Shown: positions 11,221-23,674 of the stretch, one piece after another | Position numbering within the stretch: position 1 is the stretch's first letter | How the letters are laid out: every line of letters begins with the position of its first letter | Assembly: GCA_030533445.1 (NCBI GenBank) | Contig: CM060081.1 | Span: 37,061,111-37,125,110 of the forward strand | From: Cyprinodon diabolis | Taxonomy: Eukaryota > Chordata > Actinopteri > Cyprinodontiformes > Cyprinodontidae | DNA: 64,000 nt | Reading direction: 5' to 3' | Made by a program: the position numbers and the translations under genes | The notes under the pieces: generated by a model | The model's database searches: none | Told to the model about the DNA's origin: nothing | The model's input: only the letters and a program-made list of their open reading frames with translations

Positions 11221-12162
11221 CAGTGAGGAATAGAGTGAGACAATAAAAAATCCAGAAATCACAATATATGATTTTTTTAACTATTTATTTGTATGATTCA
11301 GCTGCAAATAATTGTTTGAACACCTGTCTATCAGCTAGAATTTTGACCCCTTAAAGACCTGTTAGTCCTCCTTAAAACTGTCCACCTCAATTTATTATCC
11401 TAAATTAGATGCACCTGTTTGAGGTCGTTAGCTGCATAAAGACACCTGTCCACCCCACTACTGACACGGCCAAGACCAAAGAGCTGTCCAAAGACACTAG
11501 GGACAAAGTTGTCATACACCTCCACAAGGCTGGAAAGGACTCCAGGGAATTTGCCAAGCAGCTTGGTGAAAAAACATCAGCTGTTTGGGCAATCACTAGA
11601 AAATGAAAAAGCTAAACATGACTGATCTCCCTCAGACTGGGGCTCCATGCAAGATCTCACCTCATGGTGTCTCAAAGATTCTTAGAAAGGTGAGAAACAT
11701 GCCCAGAACTACACGGGAGGAGCTATTCAATGACCTGAAAAGAGCTGGGACCACCATTTCAAGATAATCTTTGGAGGGAGCTCAAACTCTGTGTTTCTAA
11801 GTGACAGACCAGAAACCTGACTGATCTAGAGAAGATCTGTGTGGAGGAGTGGGCCAAAATCCCTCCTGCAGTGTGTGCAAAGCAGGTGAAAGAGATTGAT
11901 CTCTGTAACTGCAAACAAAGGCTTCTGTACCAAAAATTTACATGGATTTTCTCAGGTGTTCAAATATTTATTTGCAGCTGTATCATAAAAATAAATAGTA
12001 AGAAAAAAAAAATCATACATTGTGCTTTAATTGATTTTTGTTTTAGATTATGTCTCTCAAAATGGACATGCACCTATGATGACAATTTCAGAGCCCCCCA
12101 TGATTTCTAAATAGAATAAGTTCCATAATAGAAGTGTTTTCAAATACTTATTTTCTTTGGTG
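11221..12162 (+). mobile_element. Internally deleted Tc1-like transposon
   Basis: Flanked by TA at 11219-11220 and 12163-12164. The left end reads CAGTGAGGAA; the right end TTTTCTTTGGTG is a decayed inverted copy. Coding remnant on +: [20 protein letters not shown] followed by [20 protein letters not shown], the N-terminal helix-turn-helix region of a Tc1 transposase. The usual start ATG is ACG (11466-11468). At about 11766-11770 the sequence jumps to the C-terminal part (TTTGGAGGGAGCTC, i.e. LWREL), so the DDE catalytic core is missing. Part of the left terminal region also appears lost. It is a non-autonomous derivative. Confidence 0.8.
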
Positions 12163-12164
12163 TA

Positions 12165-13465
12165 TACACATCAGAACATCACAAAAAAATTATCCATTCC
12201 ACATATTCAATTCAACCATAGAAACCCAATTTGCATAGAGTTATTATTCCCAAAAAAGTATATTTTAAGCATTGAGATCTTTCAATGGCCTTCAACCAGA
12301 AGGTCCTAGGTTTAAATCCCACACAGGGTCTCACTGAATAGAGTTTGCATCTCTGTATATAGATTAGTATAGACAATTAATACATAGATGAGTACTACCA
12401 TACAATTTCAGCATCTGTCCGGCAGAAAGTCAATACCAAACACTCAGTGCTGCATGCTAGCATATTGAAGGAGAGTTAAGTACAGGGGGCAAAGTTAAAT
12501 AAAAAGGTGCACAGCAACAGGAATTGTAACGTAGATTCCATTAAAGGTGGGGAGATACACAACATGAGGGGTGTAGTTGTTCTCAAGCTTAAAGTGCAGC
12601 AACAGAAATATCCAGAAGAAAGGATACAACTGCCACATATTCGATAATCAATGAGAGAACCAGGATCGAGACCAAAGACAGGAGAACGAGAGGAGGGTGA
12701 CTCTAATTGCTTGAGAATCAGTGGGAAGTTTTCAATTAGTAATGAGTTGTGGAGCCATGTCATCACTGGAGTTGGACCAGTTTTGCAATTTTGGACCTTT
12801 TCCAATTTCAGGGTCAGAGCAGCCATCTGCCAGGATGTTTCACAGCAGCTTCATGCTTTACTCTGCTGACAGTCCTTATGGAGAAGCTGCTACCAAACAT
12901 CATTAGTTGTTCAATCATCATCAGCAGTCATGAATTTAGAGAAATTTAGAAAAAGGTTGCAGTTATACTTTATTATTTTTTGCAAATGACTTAATCATTA
13001 AGATAAAAAATCTACAAAGGTTCGGCAGATTATCAAATGCTACTGCAGACGAATTATAATTTTTATAAATTAATAATAATTCTTAATGGATGATAATTTT
13101 TTTCTTAGCAACATTTTTTCTCCATTTGAATGGTTCTGTGAGCACCATTGTTTTTTGTTTTGTTTTATTTTTTTTAGAGTGTTGTTATGTACTGTCTTAC
13201 ATAACAGTGTTAATGAAGTCATTTCTGAGAGGCCAGGATGCTGACAATGATGCTGATCTAATTGGTTCGAGATGACTAGAGGTCAGTACTGCTGCAACAA
13301 GAGCAAGAGAAGTGTGACTATAAATTCCACTAATGTGTTTTAGAAAAGGCTGCTCAAAGATGCACCACATCTATGACTTCTAAACTAAAACATGTGTACA
13401 TTCCATGTTCCCTCAGTGAAGCTTCAAAATTCTCTTTAAACAATGAAGTTCAGACAGAGTTGTGC
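12165..13465. other. AT-rich intronic sequence
   Basis: ORFs on both strands around 12476-12950 overlap one another and carry no recognised domain. No repeat family identified. Confidence 0.3.
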
Positions 13466-13469
13466 TTCC

Positions 13470-14110
13470 TTTCAGCATTTTCTCCCCCTCGTCTGATTTT
13501 GCTTGGAGGATTTTGTGATGATCTGCTCTGATAGCTGGCATAAATTGCTCATTTCGCTCACCTGCATAGTTCTGCCCGGTTCCTAATCATCTCTGATCTC
13601 ATCCACCTGTGGGTTCTGCTTTATACAGTATTTGGTCCAGTCCAGCTATCGAGGCCAGATCATTGTTCACTGTTTGTTTGTTCCTGTTAGATGTCTTTAG
13701 GTTCTGTTTTCATAAGTTTTAGTTAGTCCAGGGTTCATGTCCTCGTTCCAGTGAGGAGGCACTGGAACGAGGAGTCTGATCTGAATCCCTTTCCTGGATC
13801 GGAGTCCTCCCTGCGAAATGGGGCTGGTGCATCGAGGATGCTCAGAGCCTCATCTCGTTGGCAGTGCATCGGCTGATCCTGCCTATTAATGAGAGGATGG
13901 ACTGAACTGTTAAACCAGGGTGTCATTGATTGGGCGGTGCCCCGTCCTCCCTTCAGCAGACACTGCAGGTCCGCAGATCCATATCAGCTCAGCGCTTCTG
14001 TTCTGTCTGTTTATGTTTTTATTTTAACAAACTTTTTGAACTTTTCTACTGGCTGTTTCACCTTAAATACTGGGTGCATCTGTCCCATTCATGACACTTT
14101 GAACCAAAGC
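13470..14110 (+). repeat. Dispersed repeat with an internal perfect hairpin
   Basis: GC-richer block that ends in a segment (TTTGAACTTTTCTACTGGCT, then TGGGTGCATCTGTCCC and TTCATGACA) resembling the ends of repeats familiar from other fish sequence. Its TGACA end recalls the repeat at 8922-9556. Family and boundaries are uncertain. It contains the hairpin at 13740-13773. Confidence 0.35.
13740..13773. repeat. Perfect 14-bp inverted repeat
   Basis: Arms TCCTCGTTCCAGTG (13740-13753) and CACTGGAACGAGGA (13760-13773) are exact reverse complements around a 6-nt loop AGGAGG. Confidence 0.9.
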
Positions 14111-14114
14111 CTTT

Positions 14115-15448
14115 CTTGTAATGAAAACCTTTTTCTCTCATCCTAAATAATCTGTATTATTAAGGTTGCTCTGTTTACATGTATTGTTTTAATGTCCTAA
14201 TTTTTATAGTTTTTTCCACTTAACTCATTTAATCCCAGGAAAAAAATAATAAGCAAAAACATTTTATACATGTTTTCATCCATCGTTATTCTTTTAGGCT
14301 TCAGCTGCAGTTAGTAGGTTATTTGCTTTGTTCTCCCCCACAATGATAAACATTTCTGATGTTTCAGTATGAGGAAACCTAAGCTTAACGTTTTTGCCTC
14401 TATTATACCTGTGTAATGTAATCTTATTGACCTTGTGGTAATAAACTCCAGGACATCGCCCAAAGCAGAAAACTTTTGATGGACCAATTTTAGCTGATAT
14501 TCCCTTGATGATTGAGATCTTAATTTCCACATGGATACAGATTTTTTTTCCTCCCACATTCCTGCTTATCACTGCAGGCCTTAGATTCCGTCATTTTCTC
14601 TTTATTTTACATCAAATTAACCATGAAAGAGCAGCATGTCATAAAGCGGCAGCCTAAATGATACATTATCACTGCAAATGTCTGCAGACAAAGCACGTCT
14701 GTGCAGCCTTGACTTCAAGGTCACATCATTTCTGAAAGCACTCAAAGTCAATACTGTACCTAAGTCACAGTTATGATGAAAACATGTCAAGAATAAAACA
14801 GAAATGTTCTTAAATTCAAGTGTAAACTTAAAAATATGGCTGCTTAAAGTTTAAACCAGGCAAAACATTTCATTTCTAAGTTGCTGCAGCTGAGCAAATC
14901 CTTCCGATCAGTGAGCTGTCATATTCCTCATTCTTGCTTAACAAAAACTGTTTAACAGGGTTTCATCTATGTCTACTCTAGATCATAGCACATAACTATC
15001 CCATCTGCAGTGAAGTCCGAAATATCTAAAAAAGATAAACCATTATGTTCTTACTTAACTTATAGAATAATTCAATTTTCAGTATGTACCTGCTGGTAAC
15101 GGGGCACAGACATGTTATACGTCTATACAAAAAAAGGCCAAAAACCATATGATCATGATATCAACAAACTCTGTCCTGATAGTGTTTTGATCTCTATTTC
15201 CACCTAAATAGTATTCTTGCAGTGGGTGTGATGAGCATCTGCTCACAGTACTCAATTACTTAATAAAGCCTAGCAGTCCTACAATGCTTTGTGGTGAAGA
15301 GGCAGCTCGGTGTGGAATGCAGCATCAAGGAGAGAAATGTTTTAATCACATAAAAAAAAAACGTCTTAAGCTAGAACCTCTTTATTGGAATGAGTGCAAA
15401 TGGAACACATTAAAATGCGTTTTTAATGCTACTGGAAGTGCCCTGTTG
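14115..15448. other. AT-rich intronic sequence
   Basis: Two overlapping minus-strand ORFs at 14294-14572 show no recognisable domain and are not dock3 exon 4. Nothing else supported. Confidence 0.3.
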
Positions 15449-15576
<128 letters not shown>

Positions 15577-16211
15577 ATGTATAATGTCCATTGACTGCAG
15601 AGGCTATGCATAGCCTTGGTATCACTAGTGTCAGTAAAGTGCTATCTGTATTATTGATTGAGCACATGTGCAGTATCATACCTCTGTTGTTATGCTAAAT
15701 ATACTTAAGGCTGTTTAATAACAAACAGAGCAAAATAAAGCAGAAAACAAAAAAGTTATTAATAATATACCAGCAGGATGCAGCAGTTAAAAATGAAACA
15801 ACCAGAGTGAGTTAATGGTGTCTACATTTGAAAAGTCAAATAACCAGAATATGCCCCTTTAAACTTGAACAGATTGCTTACAACCTAGACAGAGAAAAAA
15901 ATAGAAATGCACATGTCCTTCAGAAGTAGGAGATGCCTAGAGTCATTATTATCACAGTGCCAGCATTGATGGCATTGATGCAGCAGTAGAATCAAAACCA
16001 TGAACACGTTGTTTTAGCTATTATTCCTTTGCTTAAGGAAAAAAAAACAAGCTGCAATTCTGTGTCTTTTATTAATTATCATTAATACTTGATGGGTTTT
16101 TTTATGTTTTCTGGATGCAGAACTGAATTGTTACAGTTGTTTTTTGTTTTTGTTTTTTGTATCACAGTTCTTAAAATATTCTGCAGATTTAAAGAATCTA
16201 TTAATTTCATG
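15577..16211. other. AT-rich intronic sequence
   Basis: No feature recognised. Confidence 0.3.
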
Positions 16212-16219
16212 GTCTAAAG

Positions 16220-17194
16220 CAGGGGTCGGCAACCTGCAGCTGCAGAGCCTCTTTAATGCCCCCCTTGTGGCTCCCTAATGAATGAAAATAGAAAAAGATA
16301 GATTTTCTTTGCTTGTTTTAATATGGTGTGCAGGAGGTCAAACAAACATAAATTATGTTTTCCAATGCTGTCATTTTTTTAATAATAAATAAACTGAAAA
16401 AGTTAATGTAAACATTTCTGTCAATGAAGATTTGCATCATAGCCTGCAGCCTATGTTCTAGCACGTCGCAGTGCCAGGCAGGGGGATGTTGAGCTGCGGC
16501 TGAATCTCAGGTCATGGATGCCAAAGGAAAAAAGGAAGATAGCTGGTGAGAACTGAGGATTCAAAGAAGAATGGACCGAATCATTAGCTTTCATTACCAA
16601 TGCAGAAGGATTGCCTGCGTGTTTGGTTTGTAACGAGAAGTTGCCAAATAATAAAAAATCATTTTGAAAGGCATTTCATGGGAAGGCAGTTAGGAGTGGG
16701 GGAAAAAAGTGTGATTGCAGTTCTTCTGGATAAATTACAGATAGATTTAAGAAGTGGATTGCATCTCCAAACTCCACTATTGCTGCAAGTTTTGTTGCGA
16801 GCATGGAAGACCTTTCATAGATCTAACAGGTAATGCTGTGATGCAGGTATGCGAACTTTCTTCCATTTCATTTTCCCAAATCCTCAAAATAAACATAACA
16901 CTAAAAATATAATTTCTTTATTGTGTTTCTATAATTTCATCAATGCAACAAAACTTTATACATTAATATTGTAATAGAATTTAAACTTAAAGCACCAAAT
17001 ATTGAACAGCAGAGCAGTCACATGATGTGACATTTGCTCAAGGACAAACATTTAATCAAGAATGCTAATTATATATTTAATCCCACATATTTCTTTTTTA
17101 TAGTGGGCTAACAGGAGGCTTATATAAGACTTTTAAATATTTTGCGGTTCCAGACAGTTTTTTGTCCTTGAACAGTTTGGGTTGCCGACCCCTG
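16220..17194 (+). mobile_element. Internally deleted hAT transposon
   Basis: Perfect 15-bp terminal inverted repeats CAGGGGTCGGCAACC at both ends. Flanking 8-bp sequences GTCTAAAG (16212-16219) and ATCTATAG (17195-17202) agree at 6 of 8 positions and look like a hAT target duplication with the common TCTA core. Inside, from the ATG at 16518, a decayed frame reads MPKEKRKIAGEN, a stop, then EEWTESLAFITNAEGLPACL with VCNEKLPNNKKS and a second stop. That is the zinc-binding N-terminus of a hAT (GTF2IRD2-like) transposase. The catalytic domain is absent, so it is non-autonomous and dead. Confidence 0.8.
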
Positions 17195-17360
17195 ATCTAT
17201 AGGAACCACTGAGTTATGGCTCATGCACTATAATCTTTGTTAGAAAATGAAAAGAGCTGAGGTAACTTCATCAGCAATCTTACAATAAAGAAACAAAAAG
17301 TTTGTAGAGTATAAAAAATATATATTCTGCTGAAAAGAAAGTTACTGAGCAGAATCTTAC

Positions 17361-17401
17361 CTTGACATTCGGCTTCCTTGTTGAGAATCCTCTGTACCAT
17401 C
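17361..17401 (-). CDS. dock3: dock3 exon 3 (SH3 domain, 41 nt)
   Basis: Minus-strand exon flanked by a TTCTTCTCCTCTAG acceptor and a GTAAGA donor. Its first two bases, GA, complete a glycine codon begun by the last G of exon 2. It then encodes W-Y-R-G-F-S-T-R-K-P-N-V-K and ends in phase 0. With exon 2 this gives ...KCEGWYRGFSTRKPNVK, the conserved second half of the Dock3/Dock4 SH3 domain; the S-T-x-K-P form fits Dock3 better than Dock4 (as remembered). Dock3 is an atypical Rho-family exchange factor that activates Rac1, mainly in neurons; its SH3 region contacts ELMO. The next exon, expected to begin GIFP, was not found down to position 1. Confidence 0.85.
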
Positions 17402-19959
17402 CTAGAGGAGAAGAACATCATCATTGACTATAATAGATGAAGAACAGAGTCAGTGAAGTTATAAGATTGGTTCGGTCTACATGTCAGCTCATTTCTATTA
17501 ATAAATAAGAACATTTTATTTGATTTGACAGTAAAGGCAACAAATTATAAGTTTCCTCCTATCTTCAAAACAAAACAAACAAAAAAAGAATTGCTTGGGC
17601 TGTACATGGTTTAAAATAAGAGGAATTAATTAATTCTACCAAAAATAGAAAACTTTGATCTGCCAAATTTAGCCTAAAAATGATCTAATGGAATTCAAAG
17701 GTTTATTTATAATTAAGTTTCTAAAAGATTGTTTGATGACTTAGTCCAAACTTAAAGCACAACTGCAAGCTCATGTTCTAGTAAAAATAGCACATGTTAA
17801 TAGAGTACGGAAACGCATTCATTTCCTATTCTAAGACAAAATCTGTTAAAACTTTAAGGATCCCAAAATGTGCAAAGCAGGAAATGTTCAAGATCACAGT
17901 GAAAACAAATAATTATTAAAAAATAACAAAAAAGATAAATATGATTTTTCTCTGACCGGAGGCATTATAGTGCAAGGCTGATATAAAATCGACATGAGTA
18001 ATGTCTATAGGAGTTTTTTTTTCTGTAGGCAAAATGCATGATTAGTTTTTATTTTTTTCATCCTGCGGTCTAAACGATGAACCATGAGTTTGAAATACAT
18101 AATAAAATAAAGAGTTGTATAGAAACCATGAGTCACTGACCCGAGGTGTGTGAGTGTGTCTCTGTGTCTGTATGTTTGGAGAGGTTGGAGGGAAAACTTG
18201 ATGGCCTACTTAATGCAAGTCTACACTGGATGCTATGAGCTCATGACTGTGGATGACAAAAAGGTCTGATAGAGACACTGATGGACATGAAGCCCTGAAG
18301 CTGGAGACAGAATCAGTACATTGCTCTTTACCCTGTGTGGGTGGCTGTTTGTGTGTGGTATTACTGTAGAGTCTCTATCTTTATAAGGACCATTATGCAA
18401 ACATGAATGAACAAAACTAAATCTGTCAAACATTGATAACAAAACAGTGGACGGTATTGCCTTAGAAATTTATGTTCCTAATGACACTTGGCATTTACTC
18501 TTAAGTTATATCAAAGGGAAAAGCTGCACATGCACAGGGCGAACATTCAGACCCTGGGTCCAGAATCATACCTTCTTGTTGCAAGGCAAAGTGCTACAAA
18601 CCGTGTAAAGGTCCAGTTAAACATGTATCTGAGACTTTGTGGCAGAGCTGATGTTTACAGATGTTCTTCAATGATTCTGACTGAGCTTCCATTCTTTTAT
18701 AAATAAGAAAGGGACAGAATCTCTATGTTAAGAATTACAAACCTGGAGAGACGTGGCGTAAAGGACTTGCCAGTACTATTTCAGTGGGAAATGGTAACAC
18801 ACGATATTGACACAGGTGGGGGTCAAAATGCAGTTTTTAAATGAAAACTGTGTATGATCTTTCAGAAATATTCACCACTATTTGTTTGTGGCACAAATTC
18901 CTGTTTGAAGCTGTAATGTTCCAAATTTGGAACAACCCTATTGTTTGGTTAAATCAGAATAAGATCTTTTAAGAATCAGATCTTGAGAAACTACGACATT
19001 TAGACATTTCAAACCATTTTTTAAAGTCTATAAGATTGTCATCCAAAAACCTCTAATGTCACTGAGTGAAATTTGTGCATCACTTTTGTATCTCCTTTAT
19101 TACCGCAGTTTGACAAAAAAGAAAAAAAAACAGTAGTACACACTGAAACAAAACTACCATCATCCAGAAGTTACGTTTCTCAGTTGTGAGTCACTCCTCC
19201 TACAGACACTAATATGTTGAGTAGAGATCTTTCTCAGCTCAGCCTGACTCTGCATACTAGAGTAAGAATCAGATAAGTGACAGGGAAAACTGGGTCGTTT
19301 TCAAGTTCTTGTCACTGATGGACTTTCTTCTTTTACAAGTCTGAGGGTACAGCAGTCTTTCCACATGGAGGAGCATCCATCACAAGCCTTAGCAGAGTAG
19401 GAAGCTGTCATCAAAGTGGACTCAAGTTGAAATAAAACATTGACAGATGAAAATTACTTATATCCAGGGAGTCAGTATTTGAAGGAAGAGCCCACAGACA
19501 GACATCCCCTCAAACAGGAGAGGCACCATTTGTCTCCATTCGAGTGGAAATGAGACTGATTTTGTCTGCAGCTATTGAAAATTTAGCAGGTGAGTGATCA
19601 CTCTTACTGTCGCAGGAAGGAGAAAGAGAATCATTTATCTCAAAATTATCCACTTTACGGCTTTGAGTATATTAGACTACCAACTACGTACAGCATAAAT
19701 GGTAGTTTATTCAACTTTAAACATGTTTAACAAGCAGGCAAAACCTAGAAATTAGAACGATTTGATACAACATGTCAAATAACCAGAAAACTGGAAAAGA
19801 TTGTGACAGGAATCATATTTGGGGGGAGATTTTGTAAGACAGATAGTTTAAAAATATGGGCACATCTGAGGGAATTTTAGTTACGGTTTGAAAATAATGG
19901 CCCCAAAATAGAGTATCTGAAACTTTCACCTTATCATCCTGCAGAATTATGAGATTAAT

Positions 19960-20660
19960 TTCTCTGCCGCACTTCATAATCTGATTTGAATATGGAGATG
20001 GAAGTTTAATTGGCTGGCTAATTAATAACCAATCAAGATGCATTTATCACCAGTGCTAAGATGACTGTGTTACTCCCAGCCCTCTCATTTATATGATAAT
20101 CAGAGAGCGGTTATAGCCACAGTGTCAGGCTCTCTTACTAACCGTTCTAATGGTTAAAAAGAAAATCTGTGGCAGACACCATTGTGATATCTGAATATCA
20201 TAAATCTTTGAAAGCAGTGACAGAGCAGGTGTTTGTGTGGTGGAGCCATGCATGCAGGTGCATGTATGTGTATAATTTGTCCATTACAAGCAATCTGTCC
20301 CTATGAAAAATTATATTTTTCCCTCTGCCACCAAATGACTCACCCTGCAGTTATTAGAATAATCATTTTTGCACTATTATGAACATAATCAACAATATTA
20401 ATCCTGATAAATCATTTTCAAGGGGAGCAGCTCTCAAGGGGGCTCCTTTATAGTATTAACAAAAAGATTTAGCTTGTAATGGGGCTGTATTACAGAAGCG
20501 ATTTCCATCCAACAATAAAATCACACAAAGATGAGTCTTAAATTACATCTTCTATTGCTGTAGAGAACACCTCCAGCTAGGTTAAGAGAAAAGGAATTAC
20601 TTGTTCAACCAATAATGAAACCCAAGAGGAGCATATTCGCTGTACCTTCAGTGATGACCA
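19960..20660. other. Candidate conserved noncoding segment
   Basis: Less repetitive than its surroundings, with TAAT-type homeobox-like cores (GGCTGGCTAATTAATAACC) and mixed composition typical of vertebrate intronic enhancers. This is an impression from composition only; no alignment was possible. Confidence 0.2.
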
Positions 20661-21284
20661 TGATTTAACAGAGGTGTAAGCTGCAGCTGAGGTCCCAGTC
20701 TAACCATCCACAGGCTAGAGAATGCAATGACTGTGTAAAGGTTTAGTTATTGGTGGCAAAAGAAAACACTTTTTTATTCTGTTGGACAGCGTAGGTAGTT
20801 CTGATATTGAAGGCATTAAGAATCCATCCAAATGGAAATATGTTATTCTGGTGAAGAAAAGTACACACAGATAAAATGTGAAATGCAAGCTACATAAATG
20901 TTCGTTTAATGGCCTCACAGGACCAGAGAGGCAACTATTGATCTAACAAAAGCAAACTGCTTCCCATGCAGGTGGAAGCCCAGTATCTCAAGCATGAGAT
21001 ATATCATTATTTAATTGGCTGGACAACTCCTGCTTGCTAGGTCTGCTAATGTACTAAACGTAGGGGCGTTGGATTTCATAAGTTTAACTCTCTTTATACC
21101 CACAGCATATTTTTTGTGTGGCTTTTGAAAATACTTTTAAAAATATCTTTGTGTTATATTTCTTAGCACACCATAGAGGGCTACTCGGTTCATTAATTAA
21201 ACATAAACGAAATGTGTTAAATAAACATTTCTAGCCTAAAAGGACCATAGATCAAATTTAATACAAAAGTTTAAAATTGATTTA

Positions 21285-21345
21285 AATATATTTAATTTCC
21301 ATTTGGGATCAATAAAGTATATTTAAATTTGAACTGAATTTGAAT
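21285..21345 (+). repeat. LINE/SINE 3' tail remnant
   Basis: TTAATTTCCATTTGGGATCA followed by ATAAAGTATATTTAAATTTG is a diverged version of the Rex1/SINE 3' end (AATTTCC..GGGATCAATAAAG). Only the tail remains. Confidence 0.45.
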
Positions 21346-21516
21346 GTCATTAAAAAAATCTATAAATAAAACTTGATGCTTTAATTGACCTAATTTTTTT
21401 CCTTTACCATCTGGGATTATTATCAAACAGAATATTGCTGTTTTCAGTGAAGTAAGATTATCATAACTTCTATTCAGTAAATTATGGAATCATCAGAGAT
21501 ATAGTTTTTTTTTTTT

Positions 21517-22980
21517 ATGTCTAATAATCCGACCTGTTTAGGCTGCTTCAAAGGCTGGACCATCTACACACATGTTTTTAGTTCAGCCCAAAAATCATCA
21601 GTGGGATTGAGTTCAGGGTTTTGTCATGGCCACCTAAGAAGTAGTAGGTCTGTTGTTCATGTGAAGGACCCAATAATTTTCCTTCTGAGTGGTGTCTTAA
21701 GATTATCTATTTTGTGAAGCTCATCAATCTCTTCTGCAAAAACAGTAAAATATGTTATATAAGGACCCTGTACTTCAAATCTGGGATGGTGGTCACATTC
21801 TATTTCCATTTTTATTGGACTTAAATGCTTTCATTTAGTTAAATCAGACATGTCTCCAAAAATATGGTCTTTGTATATGATTTTGCTTGTAAACTCCAAT
21901 CTAGCTTTTTGCTGCTTTTGGAAAAATGGCTTCTTCTTCACTGAGTGGCCTTTCAAACAGAGTCAGCCCAGGACTTGTGTCACAGCTTTTGCTTTAGTAC
22001 TACTCTTGACCCATACATCTTGCACCCAAATAAAGTCATCTCTCGGGTACACAACTAATGTCCTTCCTTTAATATATAGTATAATGGCTGAACATTTCCG
22101 AGCTCTTTCAACAGATGAATGATACAACCTATGGCATTGGAAAATTGGATGAAATGAAGTCCAAAGTATCTTCCTGATATTTTGGCTACTTTTCCTTGAT
22201 GTAACAGAAGGTAAAAATGCATGAGTTGATGTCATAAAACACTTCTCAGGGTGTGTCTCTGAGAAGTATATATTTTTGTTTATTTGACAGGGACAGTACA
22301 ATTAAACATTGCAACCAAACAGGTGGCCGATGTCCAAGGACATAAGGCTTGTAGCCATGGGCTAATTTGCAGCCTTCGTCCCTGGTTAGGCTTTTAAAAG
22401 GTGTTAGCATTAAGGGGGAGGGAGGTTAGTAACGACACACAAATGCATAAAAACACAACAAAAAAAAACAAGAGAAGTTAAAACAAAAATGTACAGTACA
22501 AGCCAGTTTAGTGCTCACACTCTTGATCGTCTTTGAGCCATTTTTTCAATCTTGTGGAGAAAAGTCGAATATCAGTCTGTGACTTAAGCTCCAGAGGCAA
22601 AGAGTTCCAGAGATGTGATGTTTTCACTGAGAAGGCGGACTGACCCATAGATGTCCGACATCTTTTAATCCTGCAGTTCCCACTAGCTCCAGCTCTTGTC
22701 CTGATTCCTTCATTTGCATACTTTAAAACAAATTTACAGATTACCTCAGCGGCAAGACCATTAAGGCATTTAAAAATAGCTTTTGAAAATGAGAAATTTA
22801 TAAAATTTTCAAATGTCATATTGTATTTTATGTTATATATATGTATCTCTAATACTGATAATCAACCCATTTAGAATCTACAGCCATGACATCATATTCT
22901 GGGTTTCCTTAAACTGTGATCTGACTATCAGTAAACATCTGGACCTCAAGAAAGCAATACCAATCTTAGCATTCCATCTT
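21517..22980 (-). mobile_element. Old Tc1-like transposon remnant, split by a LINE
   Basis: Minus-strand transposase relics: GGGATTGAGTTCAGGGTTTT (antisense of the SPDLNPI region), TCTATTTTGTGAAGCTCATC, TCTCCAAAAATATGGTCTTT and GGCTTCTTCTTCACTGAGTG all follow the order of a Tc1/Sleeping Beauty-like transposase read backwards. After the LINE fragment at 22268-22819 the terminal region resumes with CAGCCATGACATCATATTCT. Many indels and stops; no ORF survives. Confidence 0.65.
22268..22819 (-). mobile_element. LINE 3' end nested in the Tc1 remnant
   Basis: An open frame (22508-22819) encodes the C-terminal end of a non-LTR ORF2: FKCLNGLAAEVICKFVLKYA, TRAGASGNCRIKRCRTSMGQ, then SHLWNSLPLELKSQTDIRLF and a stop. 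The LWNSLP motif is typical of CR1/L2-like ORF2 ends. A 3' UTR of about 230 bp follows to roughly 22268, ending near TTTGTTTATTTGACAGGGAC. The piece is 5'-truncated, as most LINE copies are. No reverse-transcriptase core is present. Confidence 0.7.
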
Positions 22981-23674
22981 ATAGTAGTAAAAAAAATACA
23001 ATGTAATTAATCTTAACTGACATGAACAGGTAATGTTAAGCAGGGTTAATATCAGACAGGACGAAAAAAAAAACATTAAAAATATTTTTATAGAATGAAC
23101 ATAAATATCCAGTTTCAACAGTATTTCAGCCTTGAAACAGCAAAGAAACATATTTAGTACCTAATATGAGATTATGTTCTGCTAAATTCAAAAGATAGAT
23201 CCTCTGCTAGTGAATTTTAAATTATATTTTCTGGTTTGCTGCACCTACAAGAGGCAAACATAAATGTGTGTCATCAGTTGGCATAGTTCAGCGGTGCTTC
23301 ATCTTTTTGAAGGCAACACAGTGTAAATTGACAGGCCCTGCTTCACATTACATTGAAATATGCTGCATCCACTCTGAGGGGGTGTCGATCTCATGATAAA
23401 GTGTGACACTTTGAAATGTCACTGCACCTTGAAGCCATGGCCAACTCTGTATCCCTGCTCTGCTTCTGGAAGCAAAGCTGTCCTATCACTCACATTTTTG
23501 TTTTGCTCCTCCCCTGAAAGGCTGAATTCATTGCTGTTTATCAATCTTACTGCCAAATTATAAATGGAAATCAGAAACAAGTTAATTCTAATTCTTTATA
23601 AGCATTGTTACAACTAATAGTGATGGCAAAATAACTTTAGTTTCACCTGAGAGGACATACTCAACTGATCTGGT

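Noticed and set aside
12476..12949. Overlapping ORFs on both strands
   Set aside because: No domain, no splice context, and mutual overlap in several frames suggests chance.
14294..14572. Candidate dock3 exon 4
   Set aside because: The translation does not contain the expected GIFP..Y.HLK sequence and lacks matching splice phase.
17221..17424. 67-codon minus-strand ORF across exon 3
   Set aside because: Wrong frame; the real coding segment is the 41-nt exon within it, in another frame.
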